Origin: Candidatus Abyssobacteria bacterium SURF_17
Lineage (GTDB): Bacteria > Abyssobacteria > SURF-5
NCBI GenBank assembly: GCA_003598055.1
Contig: QZKI01000091.1
Span: 42,040 to 106,039 of the forward strand
Direction: 5' to 3'
Length of the DNA: 64,000 nucleotides
Of this stretch, positions 52,175-61,082 are shown piece after piece; position 1 is the first letter of the stretch, and each line of letters starts with the position of its first letter. The notes under the pieces are model-generated. The model saw only the letters and a list, made by a program, of their open reading frames with translations. It ran no database searches and was not told where the DNA came from. The translations under genes and the position numbers were made by a program.

Positions 52175-53374
52175 ATGAAGGAAAGTGATCGAAGCGTTTT
52201 TGAAGAACTCACCCCGTCACTCAGGATTCTGATGGGTCCCGGCCCGAGCAACGTTCATCCGCGCGTGCTTCGCGCAATGAGCACACCGCTCGTCGGCCAC
52301 CTCGACCCCGACTTTCTCCGAATCATGAGTGAGGTGCAGGCGCTCCTCAGGCAGCTTTTCAAGACTGATAATCCGATGACAATCCCGATGTCCGGCACGG
52401 GCAGCGCAGGAATGGAAACATGCTTCTGTAATCTCCTCGAGCGAGGCGATCGAGTGCTCGTGTGCGTGAATGGGCTGTTCGGCGAGCGGATGTGCGACGT
52501 CGCCGGTAGATTGGGTGCGGACGTCTCGCGCGTGGAGATGGAATGGGGGAAGCCGATAGAGCCCAAGACCGTTGAGAATGCATTGAAGGCGGGAAAGGTC
52601 AAGATAGTCGCCATCGTCCATGCTGAAACCTCAACCGGCGTGAGGCAGCCGCTCGAGGAAATCAGCCGCATCGCGAAAGAGCACGGCGCCCTGTTCCTTG
52701 TGGATACGGTCACTTCACTGGCCGGTTGCAATGTGGATGTGGACGCGTGGGATATTGACGCTTGCTACAGCGGGACGCAGAAATGCTTGAGTTGTCCGCC
52801 GGGTCTCTCGCCCGTTACGTTCAGCGACAAGGCTATGAACGCGCTTCGCTCTCGCAAGCACAAGGTAAGCAGTTGGTACCTCGACCTGAGCATGATCGAG
52901 CGGTACTGGGGCGAGGAACGCTTCTACCACCACACCGCTCCCATTTCGATGATCTACGCGCTCAGAGAGGCGTTGCGACTGATCATGGAGGAAGGACTTG
53001 AAGCCAGATTCGAGCGCCATCGGCTCAATCATCTCGCCCTTGCCGCCGGGCTGGCTGCGCTCGAAATCGATTTTCTCGTTGATGAGCCCTACCGGCTCCC
53101 GATGCTCAACGCAGTCAAGATTCCTGACGGTGTCAACGACCTCAATGTGCGCAAGTATTTGCTCCAGAAATTCGGCATCGAACTCGGCGGCGGGCTCGGA
53201 CCGCTCAAGGGGAAAATCTGGCGAATCGGACTGATGGGGCACTCCTCCACAAAGCAAAATGTGGTCCTCTTTCTCACGGCCCTCAACAGCGCTGTCGCAG
53301 CCGAGGGTATGAAGGTCGCACCCGGAGCCGCCGCCGCAGCGGCAATGGAAGCCTATTCACAACATGACAGATAA
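52175..53374 (+). CDS. Class V pyridoxal-phosphate aminotransferase, alanine/serine-glyoxylate type
   Basis: About 399 residues. The opening LMGPGPSNVHPRVLRAM and MSGTGSAGMET, DTVTSLAGCNVDVD, and the PLP Lys in YSGTQKCLSCPPGLSP are typical of alanine-glyoxylate aminotransferases. Converts glyoxylate to glycine with alanine or serine as donor. Next to glycolate oxidase genes, this fits glyoxylate disposal or a C2 pathway. ATG at 52175 is 12 bp after AGGAGG; GTG at 52166 is only 3 bp after it. It overlaps the next gene by 11 bp. Confidence 0.9.
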   Translation: MKESDRSVFEELTPSLRILMGPGPSNVHPRVLRAMSTPLVGHLDPDFLRIMSEVQALLRQLFKTDNPMTIPMSGTGSAGMETCFCNLLERGDRVLVCVNGLFGERMCDVAGRLGADVSRVEMEWGKPIEPKTVENALKAGKVKIVAIVHAETSTGVRQPLEEISRIAKEHGALFLVDTVTSLAGCNVDVDAWDIDACYSGTQKCLSCPPGLSPVTFSDKAMNALRSRKHKVSSWYLDLSMIERYWGEERFYHHTAPISMIYALREALRLIMEEGLEARFERHRLNHLALAAGLAALEIDFLVDEPYRLPMLNAVKIPDGVNDLNVRKYLLQKFGIELGGGLGPLKGKIWRIGLMGHSSTKQNVVLFLTALNSAVAAEGMKVAPGAAAAAAMEAYSQHDR

Positions 53375-56051
53375 GCGGCTCAAGCAGAAATTTCGCCGCA
53401 TCGTTGGTGCAGACGCATTTCTTGATAACCCAGCAGCGACCGCCACGTATTCGTACGACTCCTCGCTTCTGACCGCACGGCCCGACTTCGTTCTCTTCCC
53501 TCAAACCGCTGAACAGGTGGCTCAAGTCGTCACCCTGCTTTTCCGTGAGAGAATCCCCTATCTTGCGCGCGGCGCGGGAACAAACTTGAGCGGCGGCTCG
53601 ATACCGCTCAAGGGCGGCGCGGTCATCTCGCTCACCCGGATGAAGAGGATTCTGAGCATCGAGCCGGAGAATTTCTGCGCTCGTGTCGAGCCGGGCGTCA
53701 CGAATCTTGAGTTCCAACAGGCGCTGAGCGAACACGGTTTCTTCTTTGCGCCCGACCCTGCAAGCCAGCGAGTATCAACAATCGGCGGAAATGTCGCCGA
53801 AAACTCCGGCGGGCCGCACTGCCTGAAATACGGTGTCACGACGAATCATATCCTGGGCCTGAAGCTGGTTACGCCCGACGGGAACATCATCGAGTTGGGA
53901 GGACGCGCCCTCGATGCTGCCGGTTACGACGTGCTCGGCCTTCTTGTTGGTTCAGAAGGCACGCTCGGCATCGCGACCGAGATATCATGCCGAATTCTGC
54001 AGCTCCCACCCGCAGTGAGGACGTTGCTCGCAATCTACGACGCGACCGAGGACGCGAGCCAGACCGTCTCCGAGATAATCGCCGCGGGCATCCTGCCTGC
54101 AACGCTTGAGATGATGGACAATCTCGTCATCCGCGCCGTTGAAGAGGCGCTTCACGCGGGCTATCCGACGGATGCATCCGCCATCCTCATTATCGAGGTG
54201 GACGGAATCGCGGAGGGACTTGCCGAAACGGTGAGAATGATTGAGGATATTTGCCGCCGCAATCGGGTCCGCGAAGTAAGGGTGGCGCGCGATGAGCGCG
54301 AGCGTGAGCAGTTATGGGCGGGCAGGCGCGGCGCGTTCGGTGCGGTCGCCCGTCTGTTTCCGAATTACTCGGTCTCCGACGGAACAGTTCCGCGAAATAA
54401 GCTGCCTGAGGTGCTGCGACAAGTATCGGAAATCGGCAAGAAGTACGCGCTCGAAATAGGGAACGTGTTCCATGCGGGCGACGGCAACCTGCATCCGCTT
54501 ATCTTCTTTGATGTCCGCGACCCGCAGCAAACCGAGCGCGTGCACCGCGCGGGCAAGGAAATTCTCGAGGCGTGCGTCGCAGCCGGTGGTACCATCAGCG
54601 GCGAGCACGGAGTAGGCGCGGAGAAGATAGATGCGATGCATCTCGTCTTCGGAGTAAATGAAATCGAGCTTATGCGCCGGCTGAAAAATGCGCTCGACCC
54701 TGCAGGCGTGTGCAATCCCCGGAAAGTTCTTCCTGAGTCTTCTTCCGAAACCATTGTGCCGCCAGCTCAGAGCCCGAGGCATTCGAGCGAGCCGGCTTCC
54801 GACGGTATACCGTCACGAAGAACCTATTTGCCGAAAAACATCGACGAGATTGCGTCGCTTCCGCATTATCTCAGGCAGAGCGGGAAAAGTATCGCTGCTA
54901 TGGGAGCATGTACGCTCTTTGAATATCTTCCGAAGGACATTCAGCGCTGGAAGAAACCCCATGGGATTATCTGTAGTCCACTGATGCGGTCAATCGTCGA
55001 GCATGATGCCGCTAACTTGACCGTCACGGCAGAGGCATGGCTCACGCTCCGCGAACTGCAGGAGCGGCTTGCAGCGGCCGGCCAGTTCCTTCCCCTCGAT
55101 GCGCCGTCGGAAGCGACACTCGGCGGCATTGTCGCTGCCGGGCTTTCGGGTCCCCGGCGGCACCTCTATGGCTCCGTTCGCGACCTTGTGCTTGGGCTTC
55201 AGCTTGTAACGTCGGACGGCAAGGTGCTCCGGGCCGGCGGGAAAACCATGAAGAACGTGGCTGGCTATGATTTCGGCAAGCTGCTCATTGGTTCGTGGGG
55301 GACATTGGGCATTATCGTGGACGTAACGTTCCGCCTAATGCCGCTGCCGAAGGCATCCGGCGCATTGATTGCGAGTTTCCAGCGCGTTGAGGATGCTCTT
55401 GAGGCATCGAAGAGAATTCTCGCCGGTCGGTTGAATCCCGCACTTCTCACGCTCATGAATGGGCACGCTGCCGCTGCCTTGGCAATGGAGTTGGCATTCT
55501 CGAAGCCAGACCGTGAGTGGAGTTTGATACTAGGGGCCGAGGGAAGCGACTCGGCAGTGCAAGCGCAGTTGAACGGGATGGAGCAGGCATGTCGCGCATG
55601 TTCCGGCGATGTCTCGGCCCGAGTAGATGTCAGCCGATATTATTCTCTTGTTGACATCGTCACACGGCTGTGCTACCCGCCGGCAGGTCAGCAGTGGTTT
55701 CTGAGCCTGTGGCTCAGCATGCCGTGCGGAAGCATGTCTGACGGCCTCAGGGAAGTTGAGGCTTTGACGGGTGAGATGACCTCACTGATTGTCGCGCACG
55801 TTGCCGGTGGACTCATCTGCACGCATCTTTCGACCGCCGAAGAAGTCACAGGGGGCGCATGCAGGTGCATCGTGGACGCTTTGGGCGCTCGTCTGCCGCA
55901 GTCCACCATCACTGTGCTGAAGACGCACACCGCTTCCGCCGAAAGCATGCCTTTTATTGTGGGAAGGTCTGCTCCTTCGTCCTGGTTGAAAGCCGTTAAA
56001 GAATGCTTCGACCCGGAAGGATTGATGAATCCGGCGATATCTCTATGGTAG
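53364..56051 (+). CDS. Fused glycolate oxidase GlcD-GlcE flavoprotein
   Basis: 895 residues containing two separate FAD-linked oxidase units. Residues about 1-460 match GlcD: FAD-binding fold (RGAGTNLSGGSIPLKGG; GGNVAENSGGPHCLKYG; VGSEGTLGI) and cap domain with GDGNLHPL and GEHGVGAEK. A linker at about 465-490 leads to a GlcE-like unit (about 490-895): LDAPSEATLGGIVAAG, GYDFGKLLIGSWGTLG. GlcD, GlcE and GlcF are normally three subunits. It is preceded by the aminotransferase and followed by GlcF, overlapping both. Oxidises glycolate or a related 2-hydroxyacid, passing electrons to GlcF. Confidence 0.9.
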   Translation: MTDKRLKQKFRRIVGADAFLDNPAATATYSYDSSLLTARPDFVLFPQTAEQVAQVVTLLFRERIPYLARGAGTNLSGGSIPLKGGAVISLTRMKRILSIEPENFCARVEPGVTNLEFQQALSEHGFFFAPDPASQRVSTIGGNVAENSGGPHCLKYGVTTNHILGLKLVTPDGNIIELGGRALDAAGYDVLGLLVGSEGTLGIATEISCRILQLPPAVRTLLAIYDATEDASQTVSEIIAAGILPATLEMMDNLVIRAVEEALHAGYPTDASAILIIEVDGIAEGLAETVRMIEDICRRNRVREVRVARDEREREQLWAGRRGAFGAVARLFPNYSVSDGTVPRNKLPEVLRQVSEIGKKYALEIGNVFHAGDGNLHPLIFFDVRDPQQTERVHRAGKEILEACVAAGGTISGEHGVGAEKIDAMHLVFGVNEIELMRRLKNALDPAGVCNPRKVLPESSSETIVPPAQSPRHSSEPASDGIPSRRTYLPKNIDEIASLPHYLRQSGKSIAAMGACTLFEYLPKDIQRWKKPHGIICSPLMRSIVEHDAANLTVTAEAWLTLRELQERLAAAGQFLPLDAPSEATLGGIVAAGLSGPRRHLYGSVRDLVLGLQLVTSDGKVLRAGGKTMKNVAGYDFGKLLIGSWGTLGIIVDVTFRLMPLPKASGALIASFQRVEDALEASKRILAGRLNPALLTLMNGHAAAALAMELAFSKPDREWSLILGAEGSDSAVQAQLNGMEQACRACSGDVSARVDVSRYYSLVDIVTRLCYPPAGQQWFLSLWLSMPCGSMSDGLREVEALTGEMTSLIVAHVAGGLICTHLSTAEEVTGGACRCIVDALGARLPQSTITVLKTHTASAESMPFIVGRSAPSSWLKAVKECFDPEGLMNPAISLW

Positions 56052-57400
56052 ATTCAAAACAGATGTACGAGGAACTTTCCGACCTGTCAGCCGAGATAGC
56101 TCGCTGCGGGCGGTGCGGATTCTGCCAGAGTGTCTGCCCGGTATACCAGGTCTCGGCCGATGAAAGCGGAGTCGCGCGTGGCCGCATCATGTATGCCAAG
56201 GGCCTCGTCTCCGGCGAGCTCGGCTTCTCACGCAGGAACGAAGCCTTCTTCTCCGAATGCTTGCTCTGCCGTGCGTGCGTGGACACCTGCTTCTCGGGCG
56301 TGCGGACGGATGAGATCGTTGTCGCGGGCCGGAGGACGCTTACGCGCATTCAAGGACTCTCGCCGGTCTACAGACACATTTTCGAGCGTTTGCTGCCCGA
56401 CCATCACCGGTTCGGCAGGTTCATTCGTCTTGCAGGAACGATGAGGCGGATGGTTCCTGACCAAATTGTGGGTGCGATGCGCATGTTCGGATGGCTCGGG
56501 AGAAGCATGGAACGCTCCGAGCAGTTGCTGCAAGAGGTCCCAGATGAGTTCCTCCGCGAGCGGCTGTCCAAAAGGGAAAACGCGCGAACAACGATGAAGC
56601 AGGCCGCGCTCTTCATCGGCTGCGGCACCAATTTCATGTTCCCTCATGTGGGCGAGGCGACGGTTGAGGTTCTGGAAATGCTCGGATATGAAACGCTGAT
56701 TCTCGAGCACGGATGCTGCGGCCTGCCTGCATACGCTCACGGCGCGCTTCAGGCTGCACAGGTGCTGGCAAGGAAGAATATCGAGGAGTTCGCCAAAGCG
56801 CCCGACAGCATCATCGTCACCGATTGCTCGAGCTGCGCGTCGTTCCTCAAGGAGTATCCAAGAATCCTCTCCATGGGCGAGGAGCGCGGACAGATAGGCG
56901 CATCGGAAGCGGAAAGCTTCGCCTCGCGCGTGCGCGACTTGACAGAACTTCTTGGGGACAGAGCCCATGTCTTCCTGTCAGCCCGGACCGGTCACAGGCA
57001 TGCCCAAAAGGGCGAAAATATGGGCTCTGTCCCCGGAATTCGTGTCACATTCCACGACCCCTGTCACCTCAGTCGATATCAGCGGCAGGCTTCTCTCGCG
57101 CGTGATGTGCTCCGTTCCCTTCCGGGCATAGACTTCATCGAGATGAAAGAGGCAGACTGGTGCTGCGGAGGCGCAGGCGCCTTCGCCGTCGAGCATGCCG
57201 ACCTCTCTCTCAAGATTCTGGAGCGGAAGACGCGGAACGTGAAGGCCTCCATGGCCGATACTGTAATTACGACATGTCCTTCCTGCCTGATGCAGTTGCG
57301 CTCCGGGTTGCGAGATTCGGGCAGCCGAATTCGTGCCATCCATCTTGTGGAGCTTGTTCGCGAGCGCATTGGAATTGCAATAGAATCTGCGAGCCTTTAG
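56045..57400 (+). CDS. glcF: Glycolate oxidase iron-sulfur subunit GlcF
   Basis: About 451 residues; overlaps the GlcD-GlcE gene by 7 bp. Two [4Fe-4S] motifs, CGRCGFCQSVCPVYQ and CLLCRACVDTC, then CCG domains: HGCCGLPAYAHG, DCSSCASFLKE, HDPCHLSRYQ, WCCGGAGAF and CPSCLMQLRSG. Carries electrons from the flavoprotein to the quinone pool. Residues 304-330 are encoded by an 81-bp element with 15-bp inverted ends, exactly 27 codons and in frame; this stretch is unlike the family and lies just before the second CCG domain. Confidence 0.92.
   Translation: MVDSKQMYEELSDLSAEIARCGRCGFCQSVCPVYQVSADESGVARGRIMYAKGLVSGELGFSRRNEAFFSECLLCRACVDTCFSGVRTDEIVVAGRRTLTRIQGLSPVYRHIFERLLPDHHRFGRFIRLAGTMRRMVPDQIVGAMRMFGWLGRSMERSEQLLQEVPDEFLRERLSKRENARTTMKQAALFIGCGTNFMFPHVGEATVEVLEMLGYETLILEHGCCGLPAYAHGALQAAQVLARKNIEEFAKAPDSIIVTDCSSCASFLKEYPRILSMGEERGQIGASEAESFASRVRDLTELLGDRAHVFLSARTGHRHAQKGENMGSVPGIRVTFHDPCHLSRYQRQASLARDVLRSLPGIDFIEMKEADWCCGGAGAFAVEHADLSLKILERKTRNVKASMADTVITTCPSCLMQLRSGLRDSGSRIRAIHLVELVRERIGIAIESASL
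56954..57034. repeat. 81-bp REP-like element inserted in frame in glcF
   Basis: Ends are a perfect 15-bp inverted repeat: GGGGACAGAGCCCAT (56954-56968) and ATGGGCTCTGTCCCC (57020-57034). Inside is a small hairpin GCCCAAAAGGGC (57002-57013). Length is 27 codons, starting on a codon boundary, with no stop in the glcF frame. It resembles REP/RAYT-associated mobile palindromes. Confidence 0.8.
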
Positions 57401-57434
57401 AGGCGGGATTGAAGCGGTGTCCGGATGGAAGCTG

Positions 57435-57440
57435 TATAAT
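57435..57440 (+). promoter_or_regulatory. Possible -10 element TATAAT before the phosphoesterase gene
   Basis: TATAAT at 57435-57440. The nearest -35-like box, TTGAAG at 57409, is 20 bp away, more than ideal, so this is a weak call. Confidence 0.35.
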
Positions 57441-57497
57441 AGAAGCATAGGACTGTAATCAACTGAAACACAAATTGGCCAAATGTGGCCGTGCACC

Positions 57498-58787
57498 ATG
57501 AAGGTCGAAAAATCTATCATCAATAAGATCGCTTACGTACTCTTGGCGCTCCTCATAACCTCCTTCAGCGCCCCGCAAGCCTTATCTCTTCCCCAGCTTT
57601 CGCAATTTCCGTATATTCAACGTCCCACCACGTCTTCAGTAGTGATCGTGTGGGAGACGTATGACCCCGCTCTTTGTAGTATCGAGTATGGGATGAACTC
57701 GGTCCTGGACCAAAGAACGCAATTGGCGGGCAGCGGAAAACGTCACGTCGCGGCGCTTAACGGTCTGAGGCCGAACGCCACATACTCCTATCGTATTCTC
57801 GCTGAAGACATCCCCTTGATGGATGCAGCAACTTTTCGGACAAACAGAGACGAATCTCATCCCGAGTTCTCCTTTGTCGTATTCGGGGATTCCGGCACCG
57901 GGGACCACAACCAGGCTCGCGTCGCAGCGCAGATTCATCGTGTCGAAGCCGACTTCGGCCTCATCACGGGCGACGTCGTCTATCCACGAGGGGCATCAGA
58001 GGATTATGAGAGCAAGTATTTCCTCCCATACAGGGATATCATATCCTCCATCTGTTTCTATCCCACGATGGGCAACCATGATTATTACACGGATAACGGA
58101 AAGCCGTATCTGGACACCTTTGTCCTGCCGGCAAACAATCCGGCGAAGAGTGAAAAATACTATTCTTTCGATTACGGGAATGCCCATATCGTCTCGATTG
58201 ACTCTGTCCTCCCAACAAACGGGCCGGAGGAAAAAGAACAATTCGAATGGGTGAGGCAAGACCTCGCGTCGTCGAGAAAGCTTTGGAAATTTGCTTTCCT
58301 GCACCATCCTCCCTACAGCACCAGCCTCCATGGAAGCGAGATGCGAATACGCCGGAGATACTCTCCGTTGTTCGAAGAGTATGATGTTGACATTGTCTTT
58401 TGCGGCCATGACCACAACTATCAACGAACGGTCAAGATTAAGGAATTCTTTCCGGAAAAAGAAGGCGTCGTCTACATAGTCACCGGCGGAGGCGGAGGGC
58501 ATCTGTACGACATCGGCCGCAGCGCGCGGATTGCCTTTGCCAAGAAGATATTTCACTTCGTTCACGTTAAGATAAACAAGGAGAGTCTCGAGCTGTCAGC
58601 CATTGACGACCGCGGGAACGAGTTCGATAGTCTTTCACTCGATAAATCCTCCTCGAAGGCTGTCTGGATTCGATGGGGAGCTGTCGTCTTCCTCATAGTC
58701 TTTGCCGGGGCAATAATCCTCAAAACCGGCCTTATGCGGTCGAGGAAAGCAACAAATTCGTCGACCGACACATGCGATATTGGATGA
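57498..58787 (+). CDS. Purple-acid-phosphatase-like metallophosphoesterase, membrane-anchored
   Basis: About 429 residues. Signal peptide MKVEKSIINKIAYVLLALLI ending near ALS-LP, then a fibronectin-like N-domain (about 30-115: FPYIQRPTTSSVVIVWET; LNGLRPNATYSYRI), as in purple acid phosphatases. The metallophosphoesterase domain follows with GDSGTGDHN, ITGDVVYP, MGNHDYY, FLHHPPYS and FCGHDHNYQR, the full dimetal set. A C-terminal helix (GAVVFLIVFAGAIIL) anchors it, so the enzyme faces outward. Phosphomonoester or diester hydrolysis is the family role. ATG at 57498 gives the best signal peptide; 57483 is an upstream option. Confidence 0.85.
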   Translation: MKVEKSIINKIAYVLLALLITSFSAPQALSLPQLSQFPYIQRPTTSSVVIVWETYDPALCSIEYGMNSVLDQRTQLAGSGKRHVAALNGLRPNATYSYRILAEDIPLMDAATFRTNRDESHPEFSFVVFGDSGTGDHNQARVAAQIHRVEADFGLITGDVVYPRGASEDYESKYFLPYRDIISSICFYPTMGNHDYYTDNGKPYLDTFVLPANNPAKSEKYYSFDYGNAHIVSIDSVLPTNGPEEKEQFEWVRQDLASSRKLWKFAFLHHPPYSTSLHGSEMRIRRRYSPLFEEYDVDIVFCGHDHNYQRTVKIKEFFPEKEGVVYIVTGGGGGHLYDIGRSARIAFAKKIFHFVHVKINKESLELSAIDDRGNEFDSLSLDKSSSKAVWIRWGAVVFLIVFAGAIILKTGLMRSRKATNSSTDTCDIG

Positions 58788-58944
58788 GAAATTTACCTCT
58801 CTTCGAGTCCAAAATCGCTCTGTACCGGAATAACAGGCAACGTCCGTATCTTCCTTCGCAGTGCCCTCACGGATATTTCCCGTCCGATTTGCCAGTGAAA
58901 ACTGCGCACTAGCCATCGAAGTCATTGAAAGCAGGCGCACAAAC

Positions 58945-58974
58945 TTGACACGGAAGGGAGGCGCCGGGTAGAAT
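58945..58974 (+). promoter_or_regulatory. Predicted sigma-70 promoter of the TetR-oxidoreductase-DUF362 group
   Basis: Consensus -35 TTGACA (58945-58950), 18 bp, -10 TAGAAT (58969-58974). Predicted start near 58981. Confidence 0.65.
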
Positions 58975-58984
58975 TTGATTGGGC

Positions 58985-59012
58985 AGATAACTAATATATC
59001 GAACGCTTATCT
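58985..59012 (+). promoter_or_regulatory. Candidate TetR operator just downstream of its promoter
   Basis: AGATAA (58985-58990) and TTATCT (59007-59012) are inverted 6-bp arms with a 16-bp spacer, starting at the predicted transcription start. Position fits autoregulation by the TetR protein encoded next. Confidence 0.4.
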
Positions 59013-59045
59013 AATCTATCAAAGCTACAGGCCTGAGGAGCAAAG

Positions 59046-59645
59046 ATGGGAAGAAAAAGCATCGCAGATATCAGAAAAGAAGAGATCATTGACGCGTTTT
59101 TCAAGGTCGTGGCTGAGAAGGGCCTCGCGAATGCGACGATCCGCGAGATTGCCGAAGCGGCCGGGTGCAGTCAGGGCATGCTCCATCACTATTTTGAGAA
59201 CAAAGAGGCAATGGTCTTGGGCGTCGTGGAGAACGTCATCGCCTCCTATACGCCCGAGTTCGAGAGAGAGATATCGAAGTACCATTCTCCCACGGAGCGA
59301 ATGCAATTTCTGTTTTCGTGGTTTCTCGACACAGAACGGTTCGACCTTCAATTTTGTCGCGCATGGATGGAGATATGGATACTCGCAAAGACCCATCCGG
59401 CTATTTCGACAGCTCTCAGGAGTTGCTACCGCGTGATCAGGGATGTGGTGGCTGAGATCATTCGGGATGGCATCCGGCTGGGAGAATTCGGGAAGGTGGA
59501 CGCGGACATCATGGCGAACTTGATTCTGGGCAGTATCGAAGGCGGGACGCTGCTCTGGGTCGTCGATGCGGAGGCCACGCCGGTAAGTGCGGTCGGCGAG
59601 CAAAGAGCGAAGTTGTTTCTCCATTATCTCACCGGAGAAGTGTGA
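59046..59645 (+). CDS. TetR-family transcriptional regulator
   Basis: 199 residues. The helix-turn-helix at about 28-50 reads IREIAEAAGCSQGMLHHYF, classic TetR. The C-terminal ligand domain carries W/M-rich helices (FCRAWMEIWILAKTHP), like BetI-type regulators that sense choline-like or amine compounds. CTGAGGAG is 5-6 bp before the ATG. The stop codon overlaps the frame of the oxidoreductase gene, so the two are coupled. Probably represses its own operon; the inducer may be the substrate of the oxidoreductase. Confidence 0.92.
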   Translation: MGRKSIADIRKEEIIDAFFKVVAEKGLANATIREIAEAAGCSQGMLHHYFENKEAMVLGVVENVIASYTPEFEREISKYHSPTERMQFLFSWFLDTERFDLQFCRAWMEIWILAKTHPAISTALRSCYRVIRDVVAEIIRDGIRLGEFGKVDADIMANLILGSIEGGTLLWVVDAEATPVSAVGEQRAKLFLHYLTGEV

Positions 59646-59662
59646 TTCAGGAAAGGAAAAAC

Positions 59663-60970
59663 GTGAGCACGAGCTGGGAGAACCTCTGGTTAGATGCATC
59701 GTATGAGGCAGGGCCTGCTCTCTCCGGTGAACATGAGGCCGACATCGCAATTGTTGGCGGCGGGTTCACCGGACTTGCAACGGCCTACTTCGTCAAGCAG
59801 CTTTTTCCTCAGAAAAGGGTAGTCGTACTGGAAAGTGAGTTCGTCGGGTTCGGCTCATCAGGGCGAAACACGGGCATATCGGGCGCCACGCTGGGGCACA
59901 GCCTGCTTCGCCTTCAGAAAAAGCATGGGACAGAGCCGGTCGCCCGTCTCCAGCAACTGTCGCTGCAGTCGTTTCTGCTTGTCGAAGAATTGATCAAGAA
60001 GCATCACATCGACTGTGATTATGAGCGTAACGGCCTCTTGCTTGTTGCTGAGAATGAAAAGCAGTTGCGGTTGCTCGAAAAAGAGGCGAAGGCGTGCGAG
60101 GAGGTCGGCGCGAAAGCCGCGTGGCTTGACGGGAATGCGGCGCGGAGCATGTTCGGGGGCTTAGATGTGTTAGCGGGTCTGCATCATGCCGAGCAGGCGA
60201 CGCTCAATCCTGCCAGGTTTGCGCGCGGTATGAAGCGAGTGGTTGAATCCCTCGGAGTGGAAGTCTATGAGAGTAGCCGCTGCACCCGCATCGAGTGTGG
60301 ACGAACCGCACGGCTGCAGACGCCCGGGGGCGCAGTTCGCGCGCCGGTCGTTGTGATGGCCACGAATGCATACAGCAACCCGCTCGGGCTGATGCGGCGG
60401 AAGGTGGTTCCCTTTTACGTGTACAACATAGCCACGGAACCGCTGAAGAAAGCACAGATGGACGCATTCGGCTGGCCGAAGCGCCCGACGGTATTCAACA
60501 TGAAGCACATGTTCTGGGTGATACGGCTTACGGCCGACAACCGTGTGGTTTTCATCAATAATGATGCGTTGTACTTCTATGATGTGGACCGCGACTATAG
60601 CCATCGTCCGCGCCAATATCAGAACCACTATGAGCTGCTCGTGCGGATGTTTCCCTTTCTTAACGGCATCAAGATGACTCACCATTGGGGAGGCCGGATT
60701 GGAATGACGCTCAGTTTCCTTCCCTGTGTCGGCCGAGGTGGCGAACATGGAAACATTTACTATAGCATGGGCTATAATGGCCATGGTGTCGCTTTTTCGC
60801 AGATGGCCGGGAAAATGCTGGCGGCGCTCATTGCCGGCGAGGATTCAGAGTTGACCTCCAACATGCTGATAAACAAGGCCGTGCCGGGCATACCCACTGC
60901 GCTTTTTTCATATCTCGGAATAAACGGATACAAGATGATGTACAGAATCGACGATTGGCTGCTGAGCTGA
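59663..60970 (+). CDS. FAD-dependent amine/amino-acid oxidoreductase (DAO family)
   Basis: About 435 residues. Dinucleotide motif IVGGGFTGLATAYFV near residues 30-44, then ESEFVGFGSSGRNTGISGA, the pattern of gamma-glutamylputrescine oxidase/PuuB and related secondary-amine oxidases. The C-terminal YSMGYNGHGVAFSQMAG closes the FAD site. GTG at 59663 has AAAGGA 7 bp upstream and is preferred over GTG at 59642, which overlaps the tetR stop. With a BetI-like regulator in front, an amine or betaine substrate is likely. Confidence 0.88.
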   Translation: MSTSWENLWLDASYEAGPALSGEHEADIAIVGGGFTGLATAYFVKQLFPQKRVVVLESEFVGFGSSGRNTGISGATLGHSLLRLQKKHGTEPVARLQQLSLQSFLLVEELIKKHHIDCDYERNGLLLVAENEKQLRLLEKEAKACEEVGAKAAWLDGNAARSMFGGLDVLAGLHHAEQATLNPARFARGMKRVVESLGVEVYESSRCTRIECGRTARLQTPGGAVRAPVVVMATNAYSNPLGLMRRKVVPFYVYNIATEPLKKAQMDAFGWPKRPTVFNMKHMFWVIRLTADNRVVFINNDALYFYDVDRDYSHRPRQYQNHYELLVRMFPFLNGIKMTHHWGGRIGMTLSFLPCVGRGGEHGNIYYSMGYNGHGVAFSQMAGKMLAALIAGEDSELTSNMLINKAVPGIPTALFSYLGINGYKMMYRIDDWLLS

Positions 60971-61082
60971 CGCGGAAGGCAAGCTGATGATGTCCGACCA
61001 TATTCCTGAATGCAGGCGGAGCCGCCAAGAGGACGCGCGATGGAGGACAGGCGAGTAATCATTGTTGGGGAGGTACCACATC

